The notes beneath the pieces were generated by a model. That model did not search any database. It saw nothing but the letters and a program-made list of their open reading frames with translations, and was not told where the DNA came from. From Bacteroides sp. An322 (lineage in GTDB: Bacteria > Bacteroidota > Bacteroidia > Bacteroidales > Bacteroidaceae), in contig NZ_NFIN01000015.1 in the NCBI RefSeq assembly GCF_002161765.1, positions 20,964-84,963 of the forward strand: a stretch of 64,000 nt of DNA, read 5' to 3'. The first letter of the stretch is position 1, and each line of letters begins with the position of its first letter. Of this stretch, positions 42,106-51,397 are shown piece by piece. The position numbers were made by a program, and so were the translations under genes.

Positions 42106-42672
42106 ATGCTGAAAATAGGTGTTTTGGCGCTGCAAGGAGCTTTCCTTGAGCACGAACAGATGTTGGACCACTTGGGCGTAGCACATTTTCAAATCCGCCA
42201 ATTATCCGATTTGTCCTGCCCCATGGACGGGCTGATTATACCAGGCGGAGAGAGTACGGCTATCGGCAAGCTTTTGAATAGCCTGGATATGATGTCTCCG
42301 CTTAGGGAGAAGGTGAAAGAAGGATTGCCCGTATTCGGTACATGTGCAGGTATGATTCTATTGGCAAATGAAATAGAAAATGACCCGAAGCGCTACTTGC
42401 AAGTGATGGACATCTGCGTGAAACGCAATGCATACGGCCGCCAGTTGGGCAGTTTCTTCACTCATGACCTGTTTGCCGAACAAGAAATACCCATGACTTT
42501 CATCCGTGCTCCTTATATAAATAAGGCAGGCGCGCAGGTGGAAATCTTGTCAACGGTAGACGGGCACATCGTAGCAGCACGTGAAAAGAACATGTTGGTC
42601 TGCTCGTTCCATCCCGAACTGACGGACGATACTACAGTACATGCTTATTTCATCGAGAAGATGGTAAAGTAG
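42106..42672 (+). CDS. pdxT: Pyridoxal 5'-phosphate synthase, glutaminase subunit PdxT
   Basis: A 188-residue class-I glutamine amidotransferase that supplies ammonia to PdxS. PGGEST binds glutamine, and the triad is Cys80 (GTCAGM), His169 and Glu171 (SFHPEL). It begins 12 bases after pdxS. The terminator at 42774-42807 follows after about 100 bases. Confidence 0.95.
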   Translation: MLKIGVLALQGAFLEHEQMLDHLGVAHFQIRQLSDLSCPMDGLIIPGGESTAIGKLLNSLDMMSPLREKVKEGLPVFGTCAGMILLANEIENDPKRYLQVMDICVKRNAYGRQLGSFFTHDLFAEQEIPMTFIRAPYINKAGAQVEILSTVDGHIVAAREKNMLVCSFHPELTDDTTVHAYFIEKMVK

Positions 42673-42773
42673 GAGGAAAGCCCAAAAGGGAATCAGATGC
42701 CAAGACCTTAGTTGTGCATAGGACATGACTATTGGCTTCTCACTTTCTCTAACTATTGTACTTAAACTGATAA

Positions 42774-42807
42774 AGCGGACGTGCCAACCCGGCGCATCCG
42801 CTTTTTT
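42774..42807 (+). terminator. Intrinsic terminator after pdxST
   Basis: AGCGGA-c-GTGCC, five-base loop, GGCGC-a-TCCGCT, then T6; one C-A mismatch in the stem. It may also serve the converging SusD-like gene. Confidence 0.75.
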
Positions 42808-42862
42808 ACTGACAAGTTAAAATATTAGAGAGAATTTAAAAAGACGGCTTGTCACTTCGTTA

Positions 42863-44329
42863 TTAGTTATTGTCCGCAACATCCCACCACACACGCGTTT
42901 CGAAGCTGTCTTCTCCTTGAGCTTGGATTGCAGCATTGTAATTATCCATATTAGTTCCGTAATCATCCGGATAATAGATACGCCGGTAAGGGATATGGGA
43001 GATGCTTGCCGATGGTCCCGGATAGATTTTCGGCACATTCAACCGCCGCCAATCCGACCATGCTTCTATACCGTCTTGCATAAAGTTGGCAAGCCAGCGC
43101 TGCATGCCTATCTTTTCTATCCTTTCTTCATCCGATCCGGTAAAGGCTATATCCGGTTGGGCATAATATGCGTCAAAGCTGCTTCCCAAATCGTATTGGT
43201 CGAATGAAGCCTGAATGCCTTGACGATAATAATTCTCAGCTTGGCTTTGGTCAATCCAACCACGTACGGCAGCTTCGGCCTGAATCAGCAAGATGTGTGA
43301 GGGGGAAATGATAGTTATCGGCGTGTTCTGCGCTTGATAATAACGAGGGTCAAAAGTAGCACAGTCCGTATATTGCGTGATGTCCGACTGCAAAATACCG
43401 AAAGGAACCCCAGCATATTCTCCTTGCGAATTAGGCTCAGCATAAGCTTCTATGCGTGGGTCGTTATAAGCGAGCAACTGATCCAGAAGAGTCTTTGACG
43501 GAGCAAAGTCGGCACGCCCATCTACTACAATATTGGTATAGAGAGGATTCTCGTTCATCTCTTCGCTTACAAAGTTATAGACCAATGCGTCAGAATTGTC
43601 AGTCATACCACCATCGGCATACGCACGGGAAAACCGTTCACGTCCGGAAGAAGGATCTACATCCGAAAGCTTAATCGCCATCATCATGCGTAGGGAGGCA
43701 TTGAATTTCTTCCATTTAGAGATATCTCCGTTATAGAGTATGTCATACGTGCCGTCTAAATCTCCACTTTCATCGAATTGCGCATACGCTTCTGTAAGGC
43801 GAGTGTCGAGATCTGAATAGATGGATTCTTGTGTATCGTATGCCGGAGTGAAATTTCCCGCATCTCCTTGCAATGCTTCCGAATAAGGAATCATGCCCAG
43901 CACATCGGTAATGTGCATATAGAAGTAAGCACGCAATGTCTGCGCCACGGCTATTTGGTTTTCATTGCTTCCCATCTGCAGCACGTTTGAAGACTGGCTA
44001 GTCGATTCTTCAGTGTTCAGCGAAATGATTTCTTCCAAATTTTGTAAATCTCTGTAATAGAAAGCCCGCGTATCATAGTCTTGCAATCCAAAGTTGGAAT
44101 ATTGGATATTCTGCCGTTCGGACAAATATTGCGGAAACAATTGTGTCCACGGGTTATAAGTGCCATTCAGGGCAAAAAGATACGTATCCATACATACCCG
44201 GGTAAACAAAAAGCGTGTATCCGGAGAAGAAGGATTGTTAGGGTCTACAGTCAAATCTCCGAAATTGCCACAACTGCTCAAGCCGGTAACTCCGACAAAA
44301 ATCAAAGCCAATAATTTTATCTTTTTCAT
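42863..44329 (-). CDS. SusD/RagB-family outer-membrane lipoprotein (SusD-like_2 type)
   Basis: A 488-residue cell-surface lipoprotein that captures a ligand for the cognate SusC channel. The signal peptide ends in a lipobox with Cys20 (GLSSCGNFGDL). DVDPNNPS and the N-terminal YLSERQNIQYSNF region, and TPR-like helices (LRAYFYMHITDVLGMIPYSEAL), match the shorter SusD_2 subgroup. It starts 20 bases after the stop of the SusC gene on the same strand. No enzyme genes are near, so the ligand (glycan, peptide or other) is unknown. Confidence 0.9.
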   Translation of the reverse strand: MKKIKLLALIFVGVTGLSSCGNFGDLTVDPNNPSSPDTRFLFTRVCMDTYLFALNGTYNPWTQLFPQYLSERQNIQYSNFGLQDYDTRAFYYRDLQNLEEIISLNTEESTSQSSNVLQMGSNENQIAVAQTLRAYFYMHITDVLGMIPYSEALQGDAGNFTPAYDTQESIYSDLDTRLTEAYAQFDESGDLDGTYDILYNGDISKWKKFNASLRMMMAIKLSDVDPSSGRERFSRAYADGGMTDNSDALVYNFVSEEMNENPLYTNIVVDGRADFAPSKTLLDQLLAYNDPRIEAYAEPNSQGEYAGVPFGILQSDITQYTDCATFDPRYYQAQNTPITIISPSHILLIQAEAAVRGWIDQSQAENYYRQGIQASFDQYDLGSSFDAYYAQPDIAFTGSDEERIEKIGMQRWLANFMQDGIEAWSDWRRLNVPKIYPGPSASISHIPYRRIYYPDDYGTNMDNYNAAIQAQGEDSFETRVWWDVADNN

Positions 44330-44348
44330 AATAAACCAATCTTTTAAG

Positions 44349-47300
44349 TTAGAATGTCAGACTCACTGTAAAACCGTATGAACGTACAGAAGCAGCCTGT
44401 CCGCCTTCAATATATCCTTCGGTAGCCGCTCCCATTTCAGACGGGTCGATGTTGGGAACTGCCGAGTAAATCAACCAAGGGTTTTGTGCTACAAAAGAAA
44501 TGCTGGCACGCTTGATTCCCCAATTCAGACGACGCAAGAACGATTCAGGGACAGTATAACCAAGACTCAGTTCACGCAGTTTTACATAGCTTGCATCATA
44601 TACATAGTCTTCCCATAACAATGACTTATAGCTTTGGAAGTAAGTCTGCGCATCCATATAAGTAGTGACAGGAGAGTATGTGCCATCTTCGTTTTGGATC
44701 ACTCCATCCAAGCGGATACCTCCACCGTTTGCCACACTATTACGAATCGGATTTCCTTTGTCATTCAATCCTGTGGTTGAACTCAGCAAACCGGATGCTT
44801 CGCCAAACATATTCGTAGCAGAAGCTAAAGCACCTCCTACTTGGAAATCGAGCGAAGCGTTCAAGGTAAATCCTTTATAGCGCAACGTAGTGGCAAAACC
44901 ACCCGTCAAATCTGGCTGTATATTGCCCAATTCTTCTTGTGCGGACGTGTTATACAAAGGTACGTAATCACCGTTCTGATTGCGACCCAACAAAAGGTTT
45001 CCTTCGGGATCACGCTGCCAAACCGAGCCGCGTATTACGCCAATAGGCTCTCCGACTTCCGCATAAGAATAAACGCGTGAACTCCACGACATCCAGTAAA
45101 GTTGATAAGATTCTTGTCCATCTACTAACTCTTCCAATGTATTCCGGTTATGGGCTACGTTGGCATTTACTTCCCATGACCAGTCTTTCGTACGAATGAT
45201 TTCACCTCCTAATGATACTTCAATACCACGGTTTCGGATCAATCCGGCATTCATTCTACGGGAAGTGTAGCCGCTGGATGGAGTAGTATTCATGCTGACT
45301 ATCTGATTCTTTGAGTCTCGGTTGTAGAAGTTGATGTCTCCCCAAAAACGATTGTTGAACATGCGGAACTCCGTACCAATTTCATACGAGGTAGAAATTG
45401 TCGGCTTGATATACGGGTCATTCAGTGTAGGACTGGTCCACATGGTAGACAAACCGTTGTACTTGACTACTTCACCATCGCTGTTACGAATGGAATAAAT
45501 GTTGTACACATTATACGGATCCATCGTTGAACCGACTTGGGCTGCTGAAGCTCTTATCTTCCAGAAATTTAACCAATCGGCATGTTTGAACCAGTTGCTG
45601 GCGATGACAGCTACCGACAAACCTCCATACAAATAGCTGTTGTTGTCCGGATGAAGAGTAGAACTCCAATCGTTACGCAATGAAAAATCTATATAATAGG
45701 TATCATTCCATCCGGCCGTCACTGTACCATAGATACTTTGCTCGTGAATTTGTTCTTTATTATTGCTGCCTCCTGCATCACCCGAAGATCCTCCTAAATT
45801 GTTGAAACCATCCATAATCAATCCGTTACGAGTGAATCCGGAGAGTTCGTCCAGGTTGCTTTGGCGGTCTTCAAAGAAAAGTGCCGCATCTATTGCCAGC
45901 TTGTCATTCAAGAAATGATCGTTCCATGTAATGCGCCCTTGGGTTTGGATGTCCGAATAAGAATTCTGATCTTGTTGGTAGCTGGATACTAAACCAAACA
46001 TCTGGTTAGGGATAACTTGTTCCGACTTTTCATTACGAATGTTGCCATTAACACGAATGCCGGCTTTCAGGTTCTTCCAAATAGTCAGTTCGGCATCTCC
46101 ACTGAATAAGTTCCATTGATAAGTGTCCGTTGTGTTGATTTCATTGAATACAGCATAAGGGTTATCATGAAAAGCGGCGTTCAGGCTAGTCGGATCCGAA
46201 TCACGGCTGGTGATGTTCCAATATATATGGCTGCCGTCCGCACGCTTGTAGTTCTTATAATCCTGTAAGTTTACGTTGGTATGCCCCCATTGCTGGTATG
46301 AATAAAGAGCATTTCCTGTCTCAGCATATCCCTCTACCGCCGCATTATGGTTTTTGCGGTAAGTATATTTGTAGTCTACTGATATTTTCAAACGGTCAAA
46401 GGGTTTGAACTCAGTCCGTACGGACAAATAACGCCGTGCCGCATCGCTATTGGGAGTGATGCCTTGGCGTGACACGTTAGAGAATGACACACGTGTAGAA
46501 TAATCTTTACCTGAACGTGAAAACGCCACGTTGGTCGTATTGCTGAAACCGGTTTCAAACAAATCGCTCAGCTTCAATTGTGGACTCCATGAGGTGGTCT
46601 GTCCGAAACGTGGGTCGCTCGGATCCCATGCGTATGCTGGAAGATATTGCTGGCCATTGAAAGCCGGACCCCAACTGGCATCGTTATTGTAGTCATAATA
46701 TGCCTTGCCGTCCAATGCCTGCAGATATGACGGGTGTCTGCTCGCATCATAATGGAATACAGGAAGTTCCGCCTCAGCTCCCAAATAACCTCCACCATAT
46801 TGGTTTTGCATGTCAAAATGGTCGTACATCTTTTCCCATGCGAAAGTATGGCTTACATTGATTTCTGTATGCCCTTCCTGTCCTGAACCGTTTTTTGTGG
46901 TGATAATTACGGCACCATTGCCACCACGTGAGCCATACAAAGCCGTAGCTGCAGGGCCTTTCAGTACGTTAACTGATTCCACATCGTCCATATTGATGGC
47001 ATTGGCATCTTCCGAAATAATGCCATCAATGACATAAATCGGTTCTACTCCACTGGCATCAGTCAAAGAAGATGTACCACGCAAAATGATACGTCCGCTA
47101 TCAAACGTGGCACCTGATGAACCTAAGAAACGGATACCGGACACTTTGCCCGCCAATGCATTGTTCAAGTCTGTTTGCCGGGTAATGGTCAAATCTTCTG
47201 CCTTTACGGTCTGAGTAGAATATCCCAATGATTTCTCATGGCGGGTAAGTCCTTGTGCTGTAACTACCACCTCATCCAAAGTTTCAGTATTAGGTTCCAT

Positions 47301-47585
47301 TACAATGTTCATCGTTCCGGAAGTAATATCAACCTCTTTTGTGTTCATACCGATAAAAGAAATACTTAATGTCTTGGCAGAAGCCGGCACGTTGGAAAGA
47401 TTAAAACGGCCTTCCACATCAGTAATGGTTCCCATGGTTGTCCCTTTTACTAAAACAGATGCTCCCACTATCGGCAACCCATCGTCTGCGGAAGTCACAA
47501 TTCCCCTCACTTGTCTCCCTTGAGACCATAAAATGCCTATTCCAATACATAGAAAAGACAACATTAAAACAATTTTCCTTTTCAT
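44349..47585 (-). CDS. SusC/RagA-family TonB-linked outer-membrane transporter
   Basis: A 1078-residue TonB-dependent channel. Signal peptide cleaved near residue 21 (LWSQGRQV). It continues with a carboxypeptidase-regulatory-like domain (VRGIVTSADDGLPIVGASVLVKGT, about 26-100), the plug (SLDEVVVTAQGLTRHE, ALAGKVSGIRFLGSSGATFDS), and a 22-strand barrel ending SYGFTVSLTF with terminal aromatic residue. It pairs with the SusD-like gene downstream and has its own consensus promoter. The TonB box should lie in the N-terminal extension, which I could not place. Nutrient unknown. Confidence 0.93.
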   Translation of the reverse strand: MKRKIVLMLSFLCIGIGILWSQGRQVRGIVTSADDGLPIVGASVLVKGTTMGTITDVEGRFNLSNVPASAKTLSISFIGMNTKEVDITSGTMNIVMEPNTETLDEVVVTAQGLTRHEKSLGYSTQTVKAEDLTITRQTDLNNALAGKVSGIRFLGSSGATFDSGRIILRGTSSLTDASGVEPIYVIDGIISEDANAINMDDVESVNVLKGPAATALYGSRGGNGAVIITTKNGSGQEGHTEINVSHTFAWEKMYDHFDMQNQYGGGYLGAEAELPVFHYDASRHPSYLQALDGKAYYDYNNDASWGPAFNGQQYLPAYAWDPSDPRFGQTTSWSPQLKLSDLFETGFSNTTNVAFSRSGKDYSTRVSFSNVSRQGITPNSDAARRYLSVRTEFKPFDRLKISVDYKYTYRKNHNAAVEGYAETGNALYSYQQWGHTNVNLQDYKNYKRADGSHIYWNITSRDSDPTSLNAAFHDNPYAVFNEINTTDTYQWNLFSGDAELTIWKNLKAGIRVNGNIRNEKSEQVIPNQMFGLVSSYQQDQNSYSDIQTQGRITWNDHFLNDKLAIDAALFFEDRQSNLDELSGFTRNGLIMDGFNNLGGSSGDAGGSNNKEQIHEQSIYGTVTAGWNDTYYIDFSLRNDWSSTLHPDNNSYLYGGLSVAVIASNWFKHADWLNFWKIRASAAQVGSTMDPYNVYNIYSIRNSDGEVVKYNGLSTMWTSPTLNDPYIKPTISTSYEIGTEFRMFNNRFWGDINFYNRDSKNQIVSMNTTPSSGYTSRRMNAGLIRNRGIEVSLGGEIIRTKDWSWEVNANVAHNRNTLEELVDGQESYQLYWMSWSSRVYSYAEVGEPIGVIRGSVWQRDPEGNLLLGRNQNGDYVPLYNTSAQEELGNIQPDLTGGFATTLRYKGFTLNASLDFQVGGALASATNMFGEASGLLSSTTGLNDKGNPIRNSVANGGGIRLDGVIQNEDGTYSPVTTYMDAQTYFQSYKSLLWEDYVYDASYVKLRELSLGYTVPESFLRRLNWGIKRASISFVAQNPWLIYSAVPNIDPSEMGAATEGYIEGGQAASVRSYGFTVSLTF

Positions 47586-47655
47586 AAACTCTCTCGTTTA
47601 GTTAAACAATCTTTAATTAATACAGCTGTCATAACCTGTTTTATTGAATTTTTCG

Positions 47656-47688
47656 CAAAGTTATAAATAAAAGGAAAATAAAAGCAAA
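47656..47688 (-). promoter_or_regulatory. Promoter of the minus-strand SusC/SusD pair
   Basis: On the minus strand TTTG (plus 47685-47688), 21 bases, TAACTTTG (plus 47656-47663), 71 bases before the start at 47585. Confidence 0.7.
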
Positions 47689-47967
47689 TATTTTTGCGTT
47701 AAAAATGAAATTTTCATGATGATTTTATGTCAAATGAATGTTATATACGATATTTATGCATTAATTAGTAACTAATATTGTTAATATTGTTCTATTTTGA
47801 AAGAATATGTTCTATTTTTTATGGTGTTTATCATATAATCAAATAGTCTGAAAATATGCTATTTTGCTTTCTTTTTTATATGTAGAAAAAGGCGAGATAT
47901 TATAGTGGACTGATGTAGATAGCTGAAAAAGCATAAGAAATTATATGGTATAGGAAGTATAAATATT

Positions 47968-48084
47968 ATGAAAAAACAAGTCAATGATTACATCGAATGC
48001 TGGAAAAGTGTAATTTTGCGCTGGGTTTTAAAAAGGCATGCTTCTATGTTTGCACTCAAGGGGTTGGGTGGAGACAGTTCATGA
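47968..48084 (+). CDS. Possible 38-codon small ORF in the divergent SusC gap
   Basis: ATG at 47968 with TAGGAAG about ten bases upstream, reading MKKQVNDYIECWKSVILRWVLKR and ending at TGA 48082-48084, 31 bases before the SusC start at 48116. It has a basic middle and a hydrophobic stretch but no clear family. It could be a small protein or chance; a -7-like box TATGTTTG at 48045-48052 lies within it. The rest of the 530-base gap (47586-48115) is very AT-rich and shows no hairpin repeat, unlike most gaps in this window. Confidence 0.25.
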   Translation: MKKQVNDYIECWKSVILRWVLKRHASMFALKGLGGDSS

Positions 48085-48115
48085 ATGACAAAGAGTTGTT
48101 TTTAATATAAGATTT

Positions 48116-51100
48116 ATGAAAAGAAGCATTTTTGTGGTTTTGTGTTTATGCTTTACGATGCATGTTTTCTCACAAAACCTGACTATTAAAGGAGTGGTTT
48201 TAGACGAAACCGGACAATCGGTTATCGGAGCTACAGTATTAGAAGAAGGAACCGAAAACGGGACTATCACCAATTTGGACGGTGAGTTTTTCTTGACCGT
48301 AGCAAAGGGTAAGTCATTGGTGATTAGTTATATCGGTTTTGAAACGCAACGCATACGTGTTGTGAATGAAAAACAATTAAAAATCATCTTGCACGAAGAT
48401 TCCGAACTCTTGGATGAAGTGGTCGTTGTTGGGTATGGCGTAAAGCAAAAGCGTTCTACTATGACTACAGCTATCTCGAAGATGGATCAGAAAGTCTTGC
48501 AGAATGCAGCCCTTTCGAATGCGGCACAAGCTTTACAGGGGACAGTTAGTGGTTTGCGTGTGACGAATACTTCAGGAGCACCCGGAAGTGCGCCTACTAT
48601 CGTATTACGTGGCGGTGCAGGTATAGAGAGTGCGGGTTCTCCATTAGTAGTAGTCGACGGAGTAGTGCGTTCCATGAGCGACATCAACCCTTCCGACATC
48701 GAATCCATTCAGGTATTAAAAGACGCGGCTTCTACCGCTATCTATGGTGCACGTGCCAATAATGGCGTTATCTTAGTACAGACCAAAAAAGGAAAAGCCG
48801 GACATACGCAGGTGTCTTATAAGTTTAAGGGAGGCATGAACTTTGCCCGCAAAGGTTACGAGTATATGGATGCCGAAAATTACATTCGCTTCGGACGTTT
48901 GGGACGCATGCATTCAGGAGGAAGCATTACGGATATCGACAACACGAGAGGCTATGGTGCGGTATATGGCGCAAATAATCCCGAGCAGTATTCCATCCGT
49001 TACTTAGACGGAAACGAAAATTTATTGCAGGAAGGCTGGAAGCAAATGACCGACCCAGTAACAGGCAGGCAAATCGTATTCAAAGATTATGGAACCACCC
49101 TGCGTGATGAAGTTTATAAAGACCCGGCTTTCACACAAGACCATTACTTGAGCTTCAATGGAGGAAGCGAGAAAGGTACTTTTGCCGCTTCATTGGGATA
49201 TTATTCCGAAGACGGAACAGTGAAAGGTACAGAATACCGTCGGTTCAGTGGTACGTTAAACGGGAATTATAAAGTATTGCCTATTTTAAATATCAAAGGA
49301 GGAGTAAGTTTCTCTACGTCTACTGCTCCGGAATTGTACTACGATGATATGGCAGACCTTTTCGAGCGTATGCAGAGTATGGAACCGACATGGAAACCTT
49401 TCTTTGATGACGGTTCGCCTAACTATGGTTACGGAAAACGGGATGGCAACCCGCTCTATTGGCTGGATAAGTTGACCAACAAGAACAATACCCGCAAGAC
49501 AACGCTGAACATCGGTGCCGATTTGGAACTGGTAAAGGATAAATTGTTCTTACGCGAGAACAGTTCGATTTATTACGAAGATTATACAAGGGAATTGTTC
49601 GACAAAGAATACCGGGATTATTGGAATGTCAATACGGAGCGTAAGGCTTCATTTGCTTATCAGCGTACCATTCAGCAACAGCATAGCGTGCAATTAGAGT
49701 ACACCGATACATTTAAAGAGAACCATAATTTCTCTGCCATGCTGGGAGGCGAATACTTCGAAAATCAATATACGGAATATAGCGGAAGCGGTCAGGGAGC
49801 ACCTTTTGATGATATTCCTACCCTAAATGCCTCAGGAAATGAGAATATGACCGCTTATTCCTATCGCGAAGGCTACCGCATTGCTTCGTTCTTCGGACGG
49901 GTCACTTACGATTACAAACGCAGGTATCTGTTCACGGCTGTAGCACGTTATGACGGGATTTCCCGTTTATCAGATAATCGCTGGGGCTTCTTTCCGGGAG
50001 TCTCTGCTGGCTGGAATATCCACGAAGAAGCGTTTTTCCACAATAGTCCGATTGCCAATGTGGTTTCTACATTAAAGCCGCGTATTTCGTATGGCATCAA
50101 CGGTAATGTGAACGGCATCAGCAATTATGACGTCTACGGACTCTACGGACAGGCAAGCGGAACGCATCCTTATAACGGCGTGAACGGCATCTTGAATACG
50201 GCGGTCATTAATTCGCAATTGCGGTGGGAGAAAAGTAAATCATTCGAAGCAGGCTTAGACCTCGGTTTCCTGAATAACCGTTTCAATTTGATTTTGGATT
50301 ATTACAACCGCACGACTTCCGACCTGCTGACCGATGTTAACTTGCCGGGATATACAGGTTTCGATTCGTTTAAGACCAATTTGGGTACGTTGAGGAACAG
50401 CGGTTTTGAAGTGGAAGGCAATTTGAACTTGATTACCAATCCGAAAGGATTTAATTGGAATTTCTCGTTCAATGCATCGTATGTCTTCAATAAGATTGTG
50501 AAATTGCCGGATAACGGCAATGAGAATAACCGCCAAGGAGGTTCCCAGGTTTGGGACCCTGCTTCTCAACAAGTTATTTGGGTAGGAGGATATCAAGAAG
50601 GACATACCTTAGGGGATATTTATGCGTATCAGCAAGTGAAAATCCTGAGGGATGAAAACGAAGTAGCACAATTGGCTGGCAACCGCATCGACATGATTGC
50701 CGGGCTGTACGGACCGAATGTCAGTGAGGCAGACCGTCAACGTTACGGATTGACCAAACCGATTGAGGCAGGTGATGTACTTTGGGCAGACTTGAACGGA
50801 GATAATGTTATCGACCAATTAGACCGTGTAAAAGTAGGCAACATCTATCCGAAATGGACTGGCGGTTTCAGTACTACGCTTTCATATAAGAATGTGTCAT
50901 TGTATGGTCGTTTCGATTTCGCCGTCGGACATACCATATTAAATATGGTGGCGATGCGGTCTATCGGACAATCGGTCGGATTCAAGAACATCATTGCGGA
51001 TGGCTTGGATTGTTGGACCGCTGAGAATCCGGACACAGATTTGCCTAAATCCTACTACGATGATTCTACCAATAAGAAGAATATCTACCGCGATACGGCA

Positions 51101-51382
51101 GGAAGTGATATAACGAGTGTTGATAATCGTAGTTCGCGTTTCTATGAAAAAGGGGACTACCTGGCTTTGCGTGAATTGACATTAAGTTGGAAATTGCCAG
51201 CAAAATGGATTTCGAAAATTCATATAACCGATGCTTCACTTTATGTCACGGGACAAAACTTATTCTATATTACAGGATATAGCGGTACTTCTCCCGAAGC
51301 CCCATTGGTTTATCCGGGAGTTGATACTGGGCGTTATCCCACTCCGCGCACGGTATTGGTAGGTGCGTCTGTTTCATTTTAA
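48116..51382 (+). CDS. SusC/RagA-family TonB-linked outer-membrane transporter
   Basis: A 1088-residue TonB-dependent channel, distinct from the minus-strand one. Signal peptide MKRSIFVVLCLCFTMHVFSQ (cleavage near 20), regulatory domain (IKGVVLDETGQSVIGATVLEEG, about 23-100), plug (LLDEVVVVGYGVKQKRS; GTVSGLRVTNTSGAPGSAPTIVLRG; VVVDGVVRSMSDINPSDIES) and a barrel ending in TVLVGASVSF. The long form of the plug and the AYGARANNGVILVQTKKG motif are typical. It is followed after 15 bases by its SusD partner. The two SusC genes are divergent and only about 530 bases apart, so they could share regulation. Confidence 0.93.
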   Translation: MKRSIFVVLCLCFTMHVFSQNLTIKGVVLDETGQSVIGATVLEEGTENGTITNLDGEFFLTVAKGKSLVISYIGFETQRIRVVNEKQLKIILHEDSELLDEVVVVGYGVKQKRSTMTTAISKMDQKVLQNAALSNAAQALQGTVSGLRVTNTSGAPGSAPTIVLRGGAGIESAGSPLVVVDGVVRSMSDINPSDIESIQVLKDAASTAIYGARANNGVILVQTKKGKAGHTQVSYKFKGGMNFARKGYEYMDAENYIRFGRLGRMHSGGSITDIDNTRGYGAVYGANNPEQYSIRYLDGNENLLQEGWKQMTDPVTGRQIVFKDYGTTLRDEVYKDPAFTQDHYLSFNGGSEKGTFAASLGYYSEDGTVKGTEYRRFSGTLNGNYKVLPILNIKGGVSFSTSTAPELYYDDMADLFERMQSMEPTWKPFFDDGSPNYGYGKRDGNPLYWLDKLTNKNNTRKTTLNIGADLELVKDKLFLRENSSIYYEDYTRELFDKEYRDYWNVNTERKASFAYQRTIQQQHSVQLEYTDTFKENHNFSAMLGGEYFENQYTEYSGSGQGAPFDDIPTLNASGNENMTAYSYREGYRIASFFGRVTYDYKRRYLFTAVARYDGISRLSDNRWGFFPGVSAGWNIHEEAFFHNSPIANVVSTLKPRISYGINGNVNGISNYDVYGLYGQASGTHPYNGVNGILNTAVINSQLRWEKSKSFEAGLDLGFLNNRFNLILDYYNRTTSDLLTDVNLPGYTGFDSFKTNLGTLRNSGFEVEGNLNLITNPKGFNWNFSFNASYVFNKIVKLPDNGNENNRQGGSQVWDPASQQVIWVGGYQEGHTLGDIYAYQQVKILRDENEVAQLAGNRIDMIAGLYGPNVSEADRQRYGLTKPIEAGDVLWADLNGDNVIDQLDRVKVGNIYPKWTGGFSTTLSYKNVSLYGRFDFAVGHTILNMVAMRSIGQSVGFKNIIADGLDCWTAENPDTDLPKSYYDDSTNKKNIYRDTAGSDITSVDNRSSRFYEKGDYLALRELTLSWKLPAKWISKIHITDASLYVTGQNLFYITGYSGTSPEAPLVYPGVDTGRYPTPRTVLVGASVSF

Positions 51383-51397
51383 CCGATAATTTTAAAA

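Noticed and set aside
45000..45400. Frames antisense to the minus-strand SusC gene (44665-47523)
   Set aside because: All are short mirror frames; the SusC reading is continuous with plug and barrel motifs.
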